A stretch of DNA of 64,000 bases, taken from Desulfobacterales bacterium (lineage in GTDB: Bacteria > Desulfobacterota > Desulfobacteria > Desulfobacterales > JAIPEE01). The stretch is from assembly GCA_021737275.1 (NCBI GenBank), contig JAIPEE010000002.1, positions 51,525 through 115,524 on the forward strand. Reading direction: 5' to 3'. The notes below the pieces were generated by a model that was not told where the DNA came from, made no database searches, and saw only the letters and a program-made list of their open reading frames with translations. A program made the position numbers and the translations under genes. Shown here in pieces: positions 1-8,334 of this stretch. Within the stretch, counting starts at the first letter, position 1. Each line of letters begins with the position of its first letter.

Positions 1-194
1 AGATTAACAGGGTTTATATTAAGGTTGATATTTAATATTTTTAATGTAAATTCAAGTATTTGCATGTCACCAATAACAAGGGGTCGGCATAGATTATAAA
101 TAGATTTCCGTGAGAGAGCCATGAGAGAAATTTCAGGACCAATGCCTACAGGGTCACCCATTGTAATGCCAATCAGCGGTCTTTTTTTATTCAT
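1..194 (-). CDS. pdxA: 4-hydroxythreonine-4-phosphate dehydrogenase PdxA, N-terminal part (runs off the left edge)
   Basis: Partial gene. Reading the minus strand from the ATG at 194 gives MNKKRPLIGITMGDPVGIGP and then EI; the motif ITMGDPxGIGPEI is the hallmark N-terminus of PdxA. The enzyme oxidises 4-phosphohydroxy-L-threonine with NAD in the DXP-dependent route to pyridoxal phosphate, in the cytoplasm. About 64 codons are inside the window, without stop or frameshift; the catalytic metal-binding histidines lie outside. An AAGG-type ribosome site sits about 10 bases before the ATG. It is divergent from dnaA and shares the AT-rich spacer with it. A PdxA paralogue acting on another substrate (PdxA2 type) cannot be excluded from so short a piece. 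Confidence 0.85.
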   Translation of the reverse strand, partial: MNKKRPLIGITMGDPVGIGPEISLMALSRKSIYNLCRPLVIGDMQILEFTLKILNINLNINPVN

Positions 195-753
195 ATTATA
201 TCGCCTTGGGTTAATAGTTTTCTGAGATTATTATCTTACAGAATGAGAAAAAAAATTCAATTTAAATTCTTAACGTGCAAAAATACAAGTAGTTTTGGGG
301 AGATAAGAAAGATTTAAAAGAAAGATGAACAATATATTTAAAATTAATAGAAAATAGGAGAAAAATGAAGCTATTCATAGATTGCGATTTTCGTCACCCA
401 AAACGGATAACTTTGGATATGTTTAAAATTTCTATCAAAATTTGAATTTTCGAAATATCACATTTTTTGGGAGTCTATCTGATTTGTGAATATATATATA
501 TATAAAAACAGTAATATATAAATTGTTGATAACTTGTAGCCGGATAATTTTAAAATCGGTTTCATCAGGTTTGACAGTTTTGCCTGGATGCTTTAAATCT
601 GCTTCCAGTTTTTTTGATCACTTGCCGTACAAAAACCCGGGCGTTTGATTGGAATGTTTTTCGGCTAAGTAGTTTTTAGTAAGTCCCTTCTTGAATTTTT
701 TTTAGTTTATATTTGAATAATTTTTTACTCAGGAATGCAGAAATCGTAGGCCT
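195..753. other. AT-rich intergenic region between pdxA and dnaA; weak replication-origin candidate
   Basis: About 560 bases with no credible gene. It is very AT-rich, with an alternating TA run at 491-502 and further TA-rich sequence to 520. It is followed at once by TGTTGATAA (524-532), which reads TTATCAACA on the other strand, one mismatch from the TTATNCACA DnaA box. An AT-rich unwinding stretch beside a DnaA box upstream of dnaA is the classic oriC layout. I found only this one good box, so origin function is a guess; it may simply be the divergent promoter region. Confidence 0.35.
571..598 (+). promoter_or_regulatory. Candidate sigma70-type promoter for dnaA
   Basis: TTGACA at 571-576 is a perfect -35 box. 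It is followed after 16 bases by TTAAAT (593-598), a 4/6 match to a -10 box. The transcript would carry a leader of about 150 bases before the dnaA ATG at 754. The single DnaA-like box at 524-532 lies just upstream, where DnaA could autoregulate. Confidence 0.4.
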
Positions 754-2106
754 ATGGAATCTATTTGGAACCAGGTTAAACAGACACTCAGAGATCATGT
801 GCCGGAGCAAAGTTTCAGGTTGTGGATTGAACCCCTCGAACTTAAAGAAAACCAGGAGGGCAATACCGTACTTATTTGCCCCAACTTCTTTTCAAAGCGG
901 CGTGTTAAAGAAAACTACAGCTCGCTGATATCAGCTGAGCTTTCACGTGTTACAGGCCAACAGTGTGAACTGGCGATTGATATTGCCTCTTCAGACAGTC
1001 GTGCAGCTAAAAAATCCACCCGGCCTAAAAATAATGATAGTCAGCTCCCCCTGCCCAATATTCCGTCATGCCATTATAATGGCCGGATGTTGCAGAAGGA
1101 TTATACGTTTGAACGGTTTGTTGTCGGCGGAAACAATGATTTTGCTTACTCTGCAGCGCTGTCTCTTGCCTCGGGCCGCAGTACAAGCCAGCACTCCCTG
1201 TTTTTACTGTCTGATACCGGAATGGGTAAGAGTCACCTTTCACAGGCGGTAGGTCATCATATTCTTTCTGAGTCTCCTAAGGAACGGGTATATTATATGA
1301 CGGCTGAAGATTTTACCAACGAGATGGTTCACTCTTTCAGAAATAACACCATTGAACAGTTTAAGGGGAAATACCGTAACCAATGCGATGTGCTGCTTCT
1401 TGAGGACGTTCAGTATCTGTCCGGAAAAGAACGGACTCAGATAGAACTGGCGCTGACACTGGATACTCTCTATGAGTCCGGCAAGAAAATTATTTTTTCA
1501 AGCAGCTATCTCCCGGCAGATATACCCAAAATTAACGATAAATTAAGATCCCGCCTCTCTTCAGGCCTGGTTTCCAACATCGATGCCCCTAATTTTAGAA
1601 CCCGCGTCAGAATTCTTCAGAATAAGGCAAAGAAAAATGGATGCTATATGCCCGAAGATGTCATCCATTATCTGGCCGGCGAACTTTCTGAAAATGTTCG
1701 CCAGCTTGAAAGCGGCCTGATTGGCGTGGTATCAAAATCTTCTCTGTTGGGTACACCGATCAATATCAGTCTGGCACAAAGTGTTGTTAAAAATATTGTA
1801 CGGCAAAGCAAAACGATCTCCATTGATATAATAAAGAAAATGGTCAGCAAGTATTTTAACATTACGGTGGCCGACATTGTATCCAAATCACGCAAACAGA
1901 ATATTGTCCGGCCCAGACAGATGGCGATGTTTCTGTCCCGGCGGTATACGGACCAACCTCTTCAGACCATTGGAAAGAGTTTTAACCGCTATCATGCAAC
2001 AGCCCTGCACTCTATCGGTGCGGTAGAGCGTGACATGAAACAGAGCAGTATTATCAAAAAACAGGTTGAATTCTTTTCCCAAAAACTTGAAACCGGAAAA
2101 TTTTAA
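754..2106 (+). CDS. dnaA: Chromosomal replication initiator protein DnaA (divergent)
   Basis: 450 residues with the four DnaA domains: domain I (about 1-75, starting MESIWNQVKQTL), a short linker, the AAA+ core (about 115-330) and the helix-turn-helix domain IV (about 355-450). Walker A is GMGKSH (156-161). DnaA opens the origin as an ATP-bound filament and loads DnaB. Several signature residues differ: Walker B reads LLLEDVQ with Glu217 where DnaA normally has Asp, and the domain IV signature usually written GGRDHTTVLH reads FNRYHATALH. The box-contacting Asp is therefore Tyr413 and one Thr is Ala415, while His414 and Thr416 are kept. The sensor/arginine-finger stretch KLRSRL (263-268) is intact. 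No frameshift. It may be a second, diverged DnaA rather than the sole initiator. Confidence 0.9.
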   Translation: MESIWNQVKQTLRDHVPEQSFRLWIEPLELKENQEGNTVLICPNFFSKRRVKENYSSLISAELSRVTGQQCELAIDIASSDSRAAKKSTRPKNNDSQLPLPNIPSCHYNGRMLQKDYTFERFVVGGNNDFAYSAALSLASGRSTSQHSLFLLSDTGMGKSHLSQAVGHHILSESPKERVYYMTAEDFTNEMVHSFRNNTIEQFKGKYRNQCDVLLLEDVQYLSGKERTQIELALTLDTLYESGKKIIFSSSYLPADIPKINDKLRSRLSSGLVSNIDAPNFRTRVRILQNKAKKNGCYMPEDVIHYLAGELSENVRQLESGLIGVVSKSSLLGTPINISLAQSVVKNIVRQSKTISIDIIKKMVSKYFNITVADIVSKSRKQNIVRPRQMAMFLSRRYTDQPLQTIGKSFNRYHATALHSIGAVERDMKQSSIIKKQVEFFSQKLETGKF

Positions 2107-2164
2107 TTCAGCCTTTTTTTATCCGGGGTTGATTTGAATAAAATTTTCTTCTAACCTGTTATTT

Positions 2165-3571
2165 ATGAAGCTTACCAAAAAGAAGGCCTTCAGTAATATC
2201 AAACGTATTGTCGGCAAAGATAATTTCAGTTCAGCAAAAGAAGATCTCGCCTGTTATGCCTATGATGCCACAGCGCGAACCTATCTGCCGGACGGTATTG
2301 TTTTCCCCGCAAATACCCGGGAAGTAGCCGAAGTCATGGCGGTGGTCAACAGGGCCGGTATACCGGTTATTCCCCGTGGTGCCGGATCAGGTATGACCGG
2401 AGGTTCTCTTGCTGTTGAAGGCGGGATTATCCTCTCTCTGACGAGATTTGATAAAATCCTTGAAATTGATACTGACAATCTGATTGCCCATGTGGAGCCG
2501 GGCGTGGTGACCCGCCATTTCCAGACGGCTGTTGAGGAAAAGGGCCTGATGTATCCACCGGACCCGTCAAGTGCGGACTTTTCAACACTGGGTGGTAATC
2601 TGGCTGAATGCGCAGGCGGCCCGCGTGCTGTTAAATATGGTGTTACACGGGATTATGTATTGGGACTTGAGATAGTGTTACCGGCCGGAGAGATTATCAA
2701 TACCGGTGTCCAGACAGCCAAAGGTGTTGTCGGTTATGATCTGACAAGGCTTTTTGTAGGGTCGGAAGGTACGCTGGGTATCATTACAAAAATGACATTA
2801 CGGTTATTACCCCTGCCGGAAGCGGTTCGAACCATGACGGCTGTTTTTAGTACCATGGCCGATGCAGCCGAAGCCGTATCTGAAGTGATCCGGCGTAATA
2901 TTATCCCCAGAACCATTGAATATCTTGATAATGCCTCAATCCGGTGTGCAGAGACGCATCTTAAGGTCGGGTTGCCGGTTGATGCAGCGGCCATGCTGAT
3001 CATAGAGGTGGATGGCAAGGATAGTGTCGTGGATGAAGATATTAATCATCTGGCAGAGCTCTGCAGAGAAAAGGGTGCCGACACTGTTAATATTGCCAAA
3101 ACGAAAGCGGAATCGGAAGCCCTTTGGAAAGCCCGGAAAGCAATTTCACCATCCCTTTATCTTTATGGACCGGATAAGATTAATGAGGACATCGTTGTGC
3201 CCAGAAGCAGAATTCCCGATATGGTTAGGAAAATAAGTGAGATGCGGGAAAAGACCGGCCTTACGATGGTCAGCTTCGGGCATGCGGGTGACGGCAATAT
3301 TCATTTTAATATAATGCTGGATAAGAAAAACAGGATTGAGCTGGAAAAAGCAGACGCGGCCATTGAAGAGATGTTTGACTTTACTTTAGCGTTGGGGGGT
3401 ACCATTTCAGGTGAGCATGGCGTCGGGATTACCAAGGCGCCCTATATTGAAAAAGAGATTGGAACAACGGAGCTGAATCTGATGTGGAAAATAAAAACGT
3501 TGTTTGATCCCAACAATATTCTTAATCCGGGCAAAATATTTCCTGACAGGTTTAATCCGGTATCAAAATAA
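2165..3571 (+). CDS. FAD-binding oxidase, GlcD / D-lactate dehydrogenase family
   Basis: 468 residues. The N-terminal FAD_binding_4 (PCMH/VAO-type) domain is visible from about 35 to 215, with the flavin motif IPVIPRGAGSGMTGGSLAV. The C-terminal FAD-oxidase_C domain follows, with SFGHAGDGNIHFN (histidines that bind metal/substrate) and the GGTISGEHGVGI motif. Members oxidise 2-hydroxyacids such as D-lactate or glycolate and pass electrons to a partner Fe-S protein, an EtfAB pair or quinone. Substrate cannot be told from sequence. No cysteine-rich GlcF-type partner is adjacent. It lies 58 bases after dnaA on the same strand and ends at a hairpin terminator. The start ATG has no strong ribosome site. 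Confidence 0.85.
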   Translation: MKLTKKKAFSNIKRIVGKDNFSSAKEDLACYAYDATARTYLPDGIVFPANTREVAEVMAVVNRAGIPVIPRGAGSGMTGGSLAVEGGIILSLTRFDKILEIDTDNLIAHVEPGVVTRHFQTAVEEKGLMYPPDPSSADFSTLGGNLAECAGGPRAVKYGVTRDYVLGLEIVLPAGEIINTGVQTAKGVVGYDLTRLFVGSEGTLGIITKMTLRLLPLPEAVRTMTAVFSTMADAAEAVSEVIRRNIIPRTIEYLDNASIRCAETHLKVGLPVDAAAMLIIEVDGKDSVVDEDINHLAELCREKGADTVNIAKTKAESEALWKARKAISPSLYLYGPDKINEDIVVPRSRIPDMVRKISEMREKTGLTMVSFGHAGDGNIHFNIMLDKKNRIELEKADAAIEEMFDFTLALGGTISGEHGVGITKAPYIEKEIGTTELNLMWKIKTLFDPNNILNPGKIFPDRFNPVSK

Positions 3572-3632
3572 AGACTGTCTCTATACGCATTCATGTTAAT
3601 GCGGGTTACATTTTTTAAAATATAAGAACCCG

Positions 3633-3660
3633 AAGCCTGTCATTTGACAGGCTTTAGTTT
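3633..3660 (+). terminator. Hairpin terminator after the GlcD-like gene
   Basis: A perfect inverted repeat, AAGCCTGTCA / TGACAGGCTT (3633-3642 and 3645-3654), is followed by TAGTTTATT. It sits in the gap between the plus-strand oxidase and the convergent small gene, so it may serve both. The U-tract is modest. Confidence 0.65.
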
Positions 3661-3672
3661 ATTAAGCCGTTA

Positions 3673-3870
3673 TTATTGCATCCGCATATAGAGTTCTTCA
3701 GATGCAACAAGATCTTCAAGAATCTCCATGCGCACATTCTGATCAAACTCGATGGCACAGCGCAGGCGCAATGCACAAAGTTTTTTACACATGGTATCCA
3801 TGCTCCGGTAATGGCCGAAACAGCCCAAATGGTTATCCAGGGCCTGTTCATCCAGTAATGTTTTTTTCAT
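3673..3870 (-). CDS. Small four-cysteine protein of unknown function, coupled to suhB
   Basis: 65 residues, not recognised. Its ATG overlaps the suhB stop as ATGA, the usual sign of translational coupling, which favours a real gene over chance. Four cysteines (17, 29, 33, 40) are spaced C-x11-C-x3-C-x6-C, with the dense conserved-looking core CKKLCALRLRCAIEFDQN and an acidic tail. That is enough to ligate zinc or a small Fe-S cluster, but no family motif fits. No signal peptide or membrane segment is seen, so it is probably cytosolic. It is the last gene of the minus-strand operon. The hydrophilic, helix-rich C-terminal half (RMEILEDLVASEELYMRM) suggests a protein-protein contact. Confidence 0.65.
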   Translation of the reverse strand: MKKTLLDEQALDNHLGCFGHYRSMDTMCKKLCALRLRCAIEFDQNVRMEILEDLVASEELYMRMQ

Positions 3871-4655
3871 GCCTTCTCCTTAAGTTCCAATAATGAAAGC
3901 ATTTCATTATGTATATTGCCGTTGGTGGCAAGAACTTCCTTTTTATATATACTAAAATTACGGTTTTGAAAATCAGTTATTTTTACACCGGCTTCTCCGG
4001 CAATAATTATTCCGGCGGCTGTATCCCATGGGTTAAGATTCTGCTCCCAGAAACCGTCGAACCGGCCGCAGGCAACAAAGCAGAGGTCAAGCGCTGCAGA
4101 GCCCAGTCGGCGAACGCCCTGTGATGCCGCAAGGCAGTTCTCAAACCGGGTTATCAGTTCATTAAAAACGGTTTGGTGGTTGTAAGGGAAACCGGTGACC
4201 AGAAGGCTTTCGGAAACGGCAAGCGTACTGCTTGCTTTTATTGCTGTACCATTAAGTGTGGCACCCTGTCCGGCTGAGGCATGAAACAGCTCATCCGAGA
4301 CAGGATTCAGAATCGTTCCGGAGACAATCTCACCTTTATGGGCATATGCAATGGACACACAGAACTGGCCCAGCTGGTGGGTAAAATTCGTTGTGCCGTC
4401 AAGAGGGTCAATGATCCATAAGTGATCAGCATCCCTGTTGCTTTCACCGCTCTCCTCAGCAAGAATTGAATGGTTTGGAAATGCGTCACGAATGGTTTCA
4501 ATTACAACTTGCTCTGAACCGGTATCTGCTTCAGTAACAAGATCGATAGCACCCTTTTTATCAATCTTTTTAATCCGGCCAAGGTATGATTTAAGCACTT
4601 CAGCACCTTTTTTGGCCGCACTGATGCTTATCCGGTTTATTTTGTTGAACGTCAT
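3867..4655 (-). CDS. suhB: Inositol monophosphatase family protein (SuhB-like)
   Basis: 262 residues, full length. The three metal-site motifs of the family are present: AEESG, DPLDGT (in IIDPLDGTTNF) and the late WDTAAGIIIAGEAG motif. The family hydrolyses inositol-1-phosphate or related sugar and nucleotide phosphates with Mg2+. SuhB also joins rRNA antitermination complexes in enterics, but whether that holds here is unknown. It follows hflX by about 90 bases and overlaps the small cysteine gene at its 3' end. A bifunctional fructose-1,6-bisphosphatase of the same family is the main alternative. Confidence 0.9.
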   Translation of the reverse strand: MTFNKINRISISAAKKGAEVLKSYLGRIKKIDKKGAIDLVTEADTGSEQVVIETIRDAFPNHSILAEESGESNRDADHLWIIDPLDGTTNFTHQLGQFCVSIAYAHKGEIVSGTILNPVSDELFHASAGQGATLNGTAIKASSTLAVSESLLVTGFPYNHQTVFNELITRFENCLAASQGVRRLGSAALDLCFVACGRFDGFWEQNLNPWDTAAGIIIAGEAGVKITDFQNRNFSIYKKEVLATNGNIHNEMLSLLELKEKA

Positions 4656-4746
4656 TATATAAATTTAATTATTTTTGAATAGAAGTCAATTAAATAATCA
4701 GAAGATGTTGTGTCATTAGCGAAACAGATCTCAATATATGGTACAA

Positions 4747-6372
4747 TCATGATTCACCTATGGTGTTGGAAAGCTTTTCCATAAGCATCACTAACGTGGC
4801 CGATTTTCTGGCGGAAACGGCAATGCCATCCAATCTTCTGCAGAGGGCCCGTGTTGTTTCAGGGTCAACAACATCCTGCTTGTTGAGCACCCTGATTGTC
4901 GGAATTCGATCAAGAGACAGGTCGGAAAGGATTTTTTCAACAGATGAAATCTGCTTTTCAAACCTCGGATTACTGATATCGATGACGTGAAGCAGGATAT
5001 CAGCACTTTCAAGCTCTTCAAGGGTTGCCATAAAAGCCGTTACCAGATCTTTGGGCAGATCTTTTATAAAACCAACCGTATCCGTGATGATCACTTCTAT
5101 ATCACGGGGAAATCTTAAGCGTCTGCTTGAGGGATCCAGTGTTGCAAACAGCCTGTTTTCAGCCGGAACACTGCTTTTGGTCATGGTATTCAGCAGCGTA
5201 GATTTTCCTGCGTTAGTATAACCGACAATGGAAACGACGGGAATCTCTCTCTTTTCTCTCCGTGTCTTTTGCTGTTTGCGCTGTTTTTTGACCCGCTTGA
5301 GTTCTTTTTCAATGCGGGTAATACGGTCACGCGCCCGTCGGCGGTTGATTTCAAGTTTTGTTTCTCCGGGTCCGCGTCCACCGATACCACCTGTTAATCG
5401 GGACATGGCCGTATTTTTTACAACAAGGCGCGGCAATAAATATTTTAACTGGGCCAGTTCAACCTGCAGCTTGCCTTCCCGGGAGTGTGCCCGCTGGGCG
5501 AAGATATCCAGTATCAGCTGGGTTCGGTCAATAACTTTCAACTCCACTTGGTCTGTTATGGCACGGATCTGTGACGGATTCAGTTCCTGATCAAAAATAA
5601 TAAGAGAAACTGCATCCTGAAGTGCTTTAAGATAGAGATCCTGCAACTTTCCCAGGCCCATCAGAAACTTTGAATCCACTTTGCGTCGTTTTTGAAAAAT
5701 AACATCAGAGACCGCTATGTTGCACGAGAAGGCCAGTTCTCTGAGTTCGTCAAGGTTATCCATGGCTTCTTTTTTTGATGCGGTTGTGACGCTTACCAGG
5801 AGTGCGCGCTCTTTTCCCGAGCCCGCATCGCGCAGATTTGTCTGCCCGGCCAGCTCAGCCTCAATGGCCTGAATCATTTCAAGGCAATTAATATCAAGAT
5901 GGTGCGGGTCTGCAGGCGGCAGGAGCCGGTATGCTTTTCCCTTATTTGTTTCCGGGAGGATATGGCCCATAAAAACACTATCCGGCCGCCCCTTTTCAGA
6001 AACCGTAATAGCAGCCATTATATCCAGCCTGAGCAGTTCGAGGTCCGTACAATCATCTTCCGTCAGGGGCTCATCGTTAAGATGGGTATGAATACACCGG
6101 ACACCCTTAAGGCGGCCCGGTGCCATCCGGTATTCATCTGTTACCGGGATAACAATTTTATGGTGGTCTCCGACAATAACATAAGCAACTTTGCCCATTC
6201 GATTGACCAGCAGACCGATCTGACGTCTGAGTTCACGGGAAAGTTCACTGATTTCACGTGCAATTTCAAAGGTCAGCAGATGATCTCCGGGCACACGACG
6301 ACCATAAAGTTTTTCAAGTCTTCGCATATGGCCAGCTTTAAGTCCGCCGGTATTTCCCCAGATTTTTTTCAT
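4747..6372 (-). CDS. hflX: GTPase HflX (ribosome-rescue / 50S-binding GTPase)
   Basis: 541 residues. HflX binds the 50S subunit and uses NTP to split or rescue stalled ribosomes. The HflX domain carries the glycine-rich loop SRLTGGIGGRGPGETKLE, then a coiled helical linker rich in Arg/Lys, then a GTPase with G1 GYTNAGKST, G3 DTVGF and G4 NKQD. I chose the ATG at 6372 (MKKIWGNTGGLKAGHM). The longer reading from 6456 would overlap dnaB by 44 bases and adds 28 unconvincing residues. The roughly 190-residue N-terminal extension before the HflX core (containing GDHHKIVIPV and HTHLN) is longer than in the E. coli protein and recalls the extended HflX of other Desulfobacterota. It lies 40 bases after dnaB. 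Confidence 0.92.
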   Translation of the reverse strand: MKKIWGNTGGLKAGHMRRLEKLYGRRVPGDHLLTFEIAREISELSRELRRQIGLLVNRMGKVAYVIVGDHHKIVIPVTDEYRMAPGRLKGVRCIHTHLNDEPLTEDDCTDLELLRLDIMAAITVSEKGRPDSVFMGHILPETNKGKAYRLLPPADPHHLDINCLEMIQAIEAELAGQTNLRDAGSGKERALLVSVTTASKKEAMDNLDELRELAFSCNIAVSDVIFQKRRKVDSKFLMGLGKLQDLYLKALQDAVSLIIFDQELNPSQIRAITDQVELKVIDRTQLILDIFAQRAHSREGKLQVELAQLKYLLPRLVVKNTAMSRLTGGIGGRGPGETKLEINRRRARDRITRIEKELKRVKKQRKQQKTRREKREIPVVSIVGYTNAGKSTLLNTMTKSSVPAENRLFATLDPSSRRLRFPRDIEVIITDTVGFIKDLPKDLVTAFMATLEELESADILLHVIDISNPRFEKQISSVEKILSDLSLDRIPTIRVLNKQDVVDPETTRALCRRLDGIAVSARKSATLVMLMEKLSNTIGES

Positions 6373-6412
6373 GAAAAATTTGTTGAGATGCCAATAAGAT
6401 TGATCAGGAAGG

Positions 6413-7795
6413 TCATTGTGCCATATTACTGTAGTGGTCAGGCGCAAGATCTTCAAAACGGGTATAGCTTTTCAGGAAAGCCAGATGTGCCACACCTGTC
6501 GGGCCATTTCTGTGTTTTGACAAAATAATTTCAGCCTTGCCTCTGTTTGGATTGTTTTCATCCTTGTTATAAACTTCATCACGGTAGATAAAGGCCACCA
6601 TATCCGCATCTTGTTCAAGAGCACCGGATTCTCTGAGGTCGGAGAGCATCGGTCGTTTATCGGCGCGTTCTTCAAGTTTACGATTTAACTGGGATAGTGC
6701 AATGATCGGAATATTCATCTCTTTTGCCAGGCCTTTAAGGGAGCGGGAAATCTCGGAGATTTCAAGATCCCGCCGTTCTGCTGACTGACGACCCTGCATG
6801 AGCTGGAGATAATCAACAATAACCATACCGATATCTTTTTCTCTTTTCAGTCGGCGTACTTTGGCACGAATTTCCATGGCAGAGATATTCGGTGTATCAT
6901 CAATATATACCGGTGCTTCAGATAATACACCCGCAGCATCGGTCAGCCTCACCCAGTCTTCACGGCTGAAAAATCCGGTTCTGAGCCGGTTGGAATCAAT
7001 TTTGGCCTCTGCACAGAGAAGACGCATGGATAGCTGCTCTTTTGCCATTTCAAGTGAAAAAATAGCCGTCGGTGCATTTCCGTCAATGGCCGCATTTCGG
7101 GCCACATTCAGGGCAAAGGCTGTTTTACCCATACTGGGTCTGGCAGCCAGAATAATCAGATCAGAGCCCTGGAGTCCGGACGTTAAAGCATCCAGCTCTT
7201 TATATCCGGTTGCTATGCCGGTGATCAAAGATTTGTTACCCTGCCGCTCTTCAAGCTGGTCAATATTGATATCTATAATTTTGCTCAGAGGCGAGTAAGG
7301 GGCTTTAAGTTTATTTTCCGCTATTTCAAAGATAGCAGATTCAGCATAATCAATGACTGAATTAACCTCACCATTATCCGCAAAACACCTGGCTGTGATC
7401 TCCCCGGCCTTAGCAATCAGCCGTCTGAGGCAGGCCTTGTCATGTATGATTTCAGCGTAGTGTTTGGCATTAACGGCCAGTGGAACGGTGTCTGTGAGCC
7501 GTGCAAGGTATGTGGCGCCGCCGACGGATTCCAGATGGCCGGCTTCCTTTAAACGGTTGCTGACCGTAACAAGATCTATGGGGGTGTTACTAACAGAAAG
7601 TTCTGAAATTACAGTGAAAATTTGTTGGTGGGCTGTTTTGTAAAAATCATCTGCAATAAGGACATCCATGACTTCGATCAAGGTCTCGTTGTCCAGCAAT
7701 ATGGCACTCAGAAGAGATTCCTCTGCCTCCAGGTTATGTGGCGGCACTTTATAAAGAGACGGATCCCTGATAATATTTTTAGCGTTTTCGGCCAT
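6413..7795 (-). CDS. dnaB: Replicative DNA helicase DnaB
   Basis: 460 residues, normal length. The N-terminal DnaB domain (about 15-115, with PPHNLEAEESLLSAIL) binds primase and DnaC-type loaders. The RecA-like motor has Walker A ARPSMGKTAFALN, Walker B MVIVDYLQLM and the DnaB-specific tail LRESGALEQDADMVAFI. The hexamer unwinds DNA at the fork. No intein interrupts the Walker A region, a common site for one. It sits between rplI (70 bases upstream) and hflX, the usual order in this phylum. Its co-occurrence with dnaA 4.3 kb away puts two replication-initiation genes close together. Confidence 0.97.
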   Translation of the reverse strand: MAENAKNIIRDPSLYKVPPHNLEAEESLLSAILLDNETLIEVMDVLIADDFYKTAHQQIFTVISELSVSNTPIDLVTVSNRLKEAGHLESVGGATYLARLTDTVPLAVNAKHYAEIIHDKACLRRLIAKAGEITARCFADNGEVNSVIDYAESAIFEIAENKLKAPYSPLSKIIDINIDQLEERQGNKSLITGIATGYKELDALTSGLQGSDLIILAARPSMGKTAFALNVARNAAIDGNAPTAIFSLEMAKEQLSMRLLCAEAKIDSNRLRTGFFSREDWVRLTDAAGVLSEAPVYIDDTPNISAMEIRAKVRRLKREKDIGMVIVDYLQLMQGRQSAERRDLEISEISRSLKGLAKEMNIPIIALSQLNRKLEERADKRPMLSDLRESGALEQDADMVAFIYRDEVYNKDENNPNRGKAEIILSKHRNGPTGVAHLAFLKSYTRFEDLAPDHYSNMAQ

Positions 7796-7864
7796 ATGTC
7801 CTTATTTTGTAATTATTTATCCAGGGCACCGGCTATCCGGCAGATGCCCTGGTGATAATAACGT

Positions 7865-8308
7865 TTATTCAGGAACAATTTCAACAGATATTTCTGCTTC
7901 AACACCCTTATAAACACGAACAGGCACTTTAAACGTACCCAGCGTTTTAATAGGTTCGGCCAGCATCAGCATTCTTTTGGGAATTTCAATATCCTGTTTG
8001 GTCAATGCCGTGTAGATGTCATTTACCTTTACAGAACCGTAGAGCTTCTCTTCATCAATGACCTTTGCAGAAATTGTACATGATACACCTTCAAGACGTT
8101 TGGCCATTTCTTCGGCGTGTTCCTTTTCTTTGGCAATCTGAAGCTTAAATTTGGCTTTTTCCTGCTCAAGCACCTTGCGATTCTGGGGTGTTGCCGGCAT
8201 CGCCTTGTCCTGGGGCAGAAGATAGTTTCTGGCATAACCATCTGCAACCGTTACTTCGCTGCCGATGATACCCAAAGAGTCAATTGTTTTTTTCAAAATC
8301 ACTTTCAT
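7865..8308 (-). CDS. rplI: 50S ribosomal protein L9
   Basis: 147 residues, typical length. It begins MKVILKKTIDSLGIIGSEVT and carries the L9 N-domain signature GYARNYLLPQDKA, a long connecting helix (about 40-75) and the C-terminal domain ending in VEAEISVEIVPE. It binds 23S rRNA and helps hold the reading frame. The start at 8308 is preceded by a clear GGAGG six bases upstream; a longer in-frame reading to 8374 runs into the upstream gene and is rejected. Part of the rpsF-rpsR-DUF2232-rplI operon. Confidence 0.96.
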   Translation of the reverse strand: MKVILKKTIDSLGIIGSEVTVADGYARNYLLPQDKAMPATPQNRKVLEQEKAKFKLQIAKEKEHAEEMAKRLEGVSCTISAKVIDEEKLYGSVKVNDIYTALTKQDIEIPKRMLMLAEPIKTLGTFKVPVRVYKGVEAEISVEIVPE

Positions 8309-8334
8309 TTTATAACCTCCGGTAAAAAAGCATA

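Noticed and set aside
491..502. TA repeat as a microsatellite or CRISPR-like repeat
   Set aside because: Only twelve bases of simple TA; more plausibly part of an AT-rich control region.
4747..6456. Longer HflX start at 6456
   Set aside because: It overlaps dnaB by 44 bases and adds 28 residues unlike HflX; the family's usual N-terminus MKKIWGNTxGLK starts at 6372.
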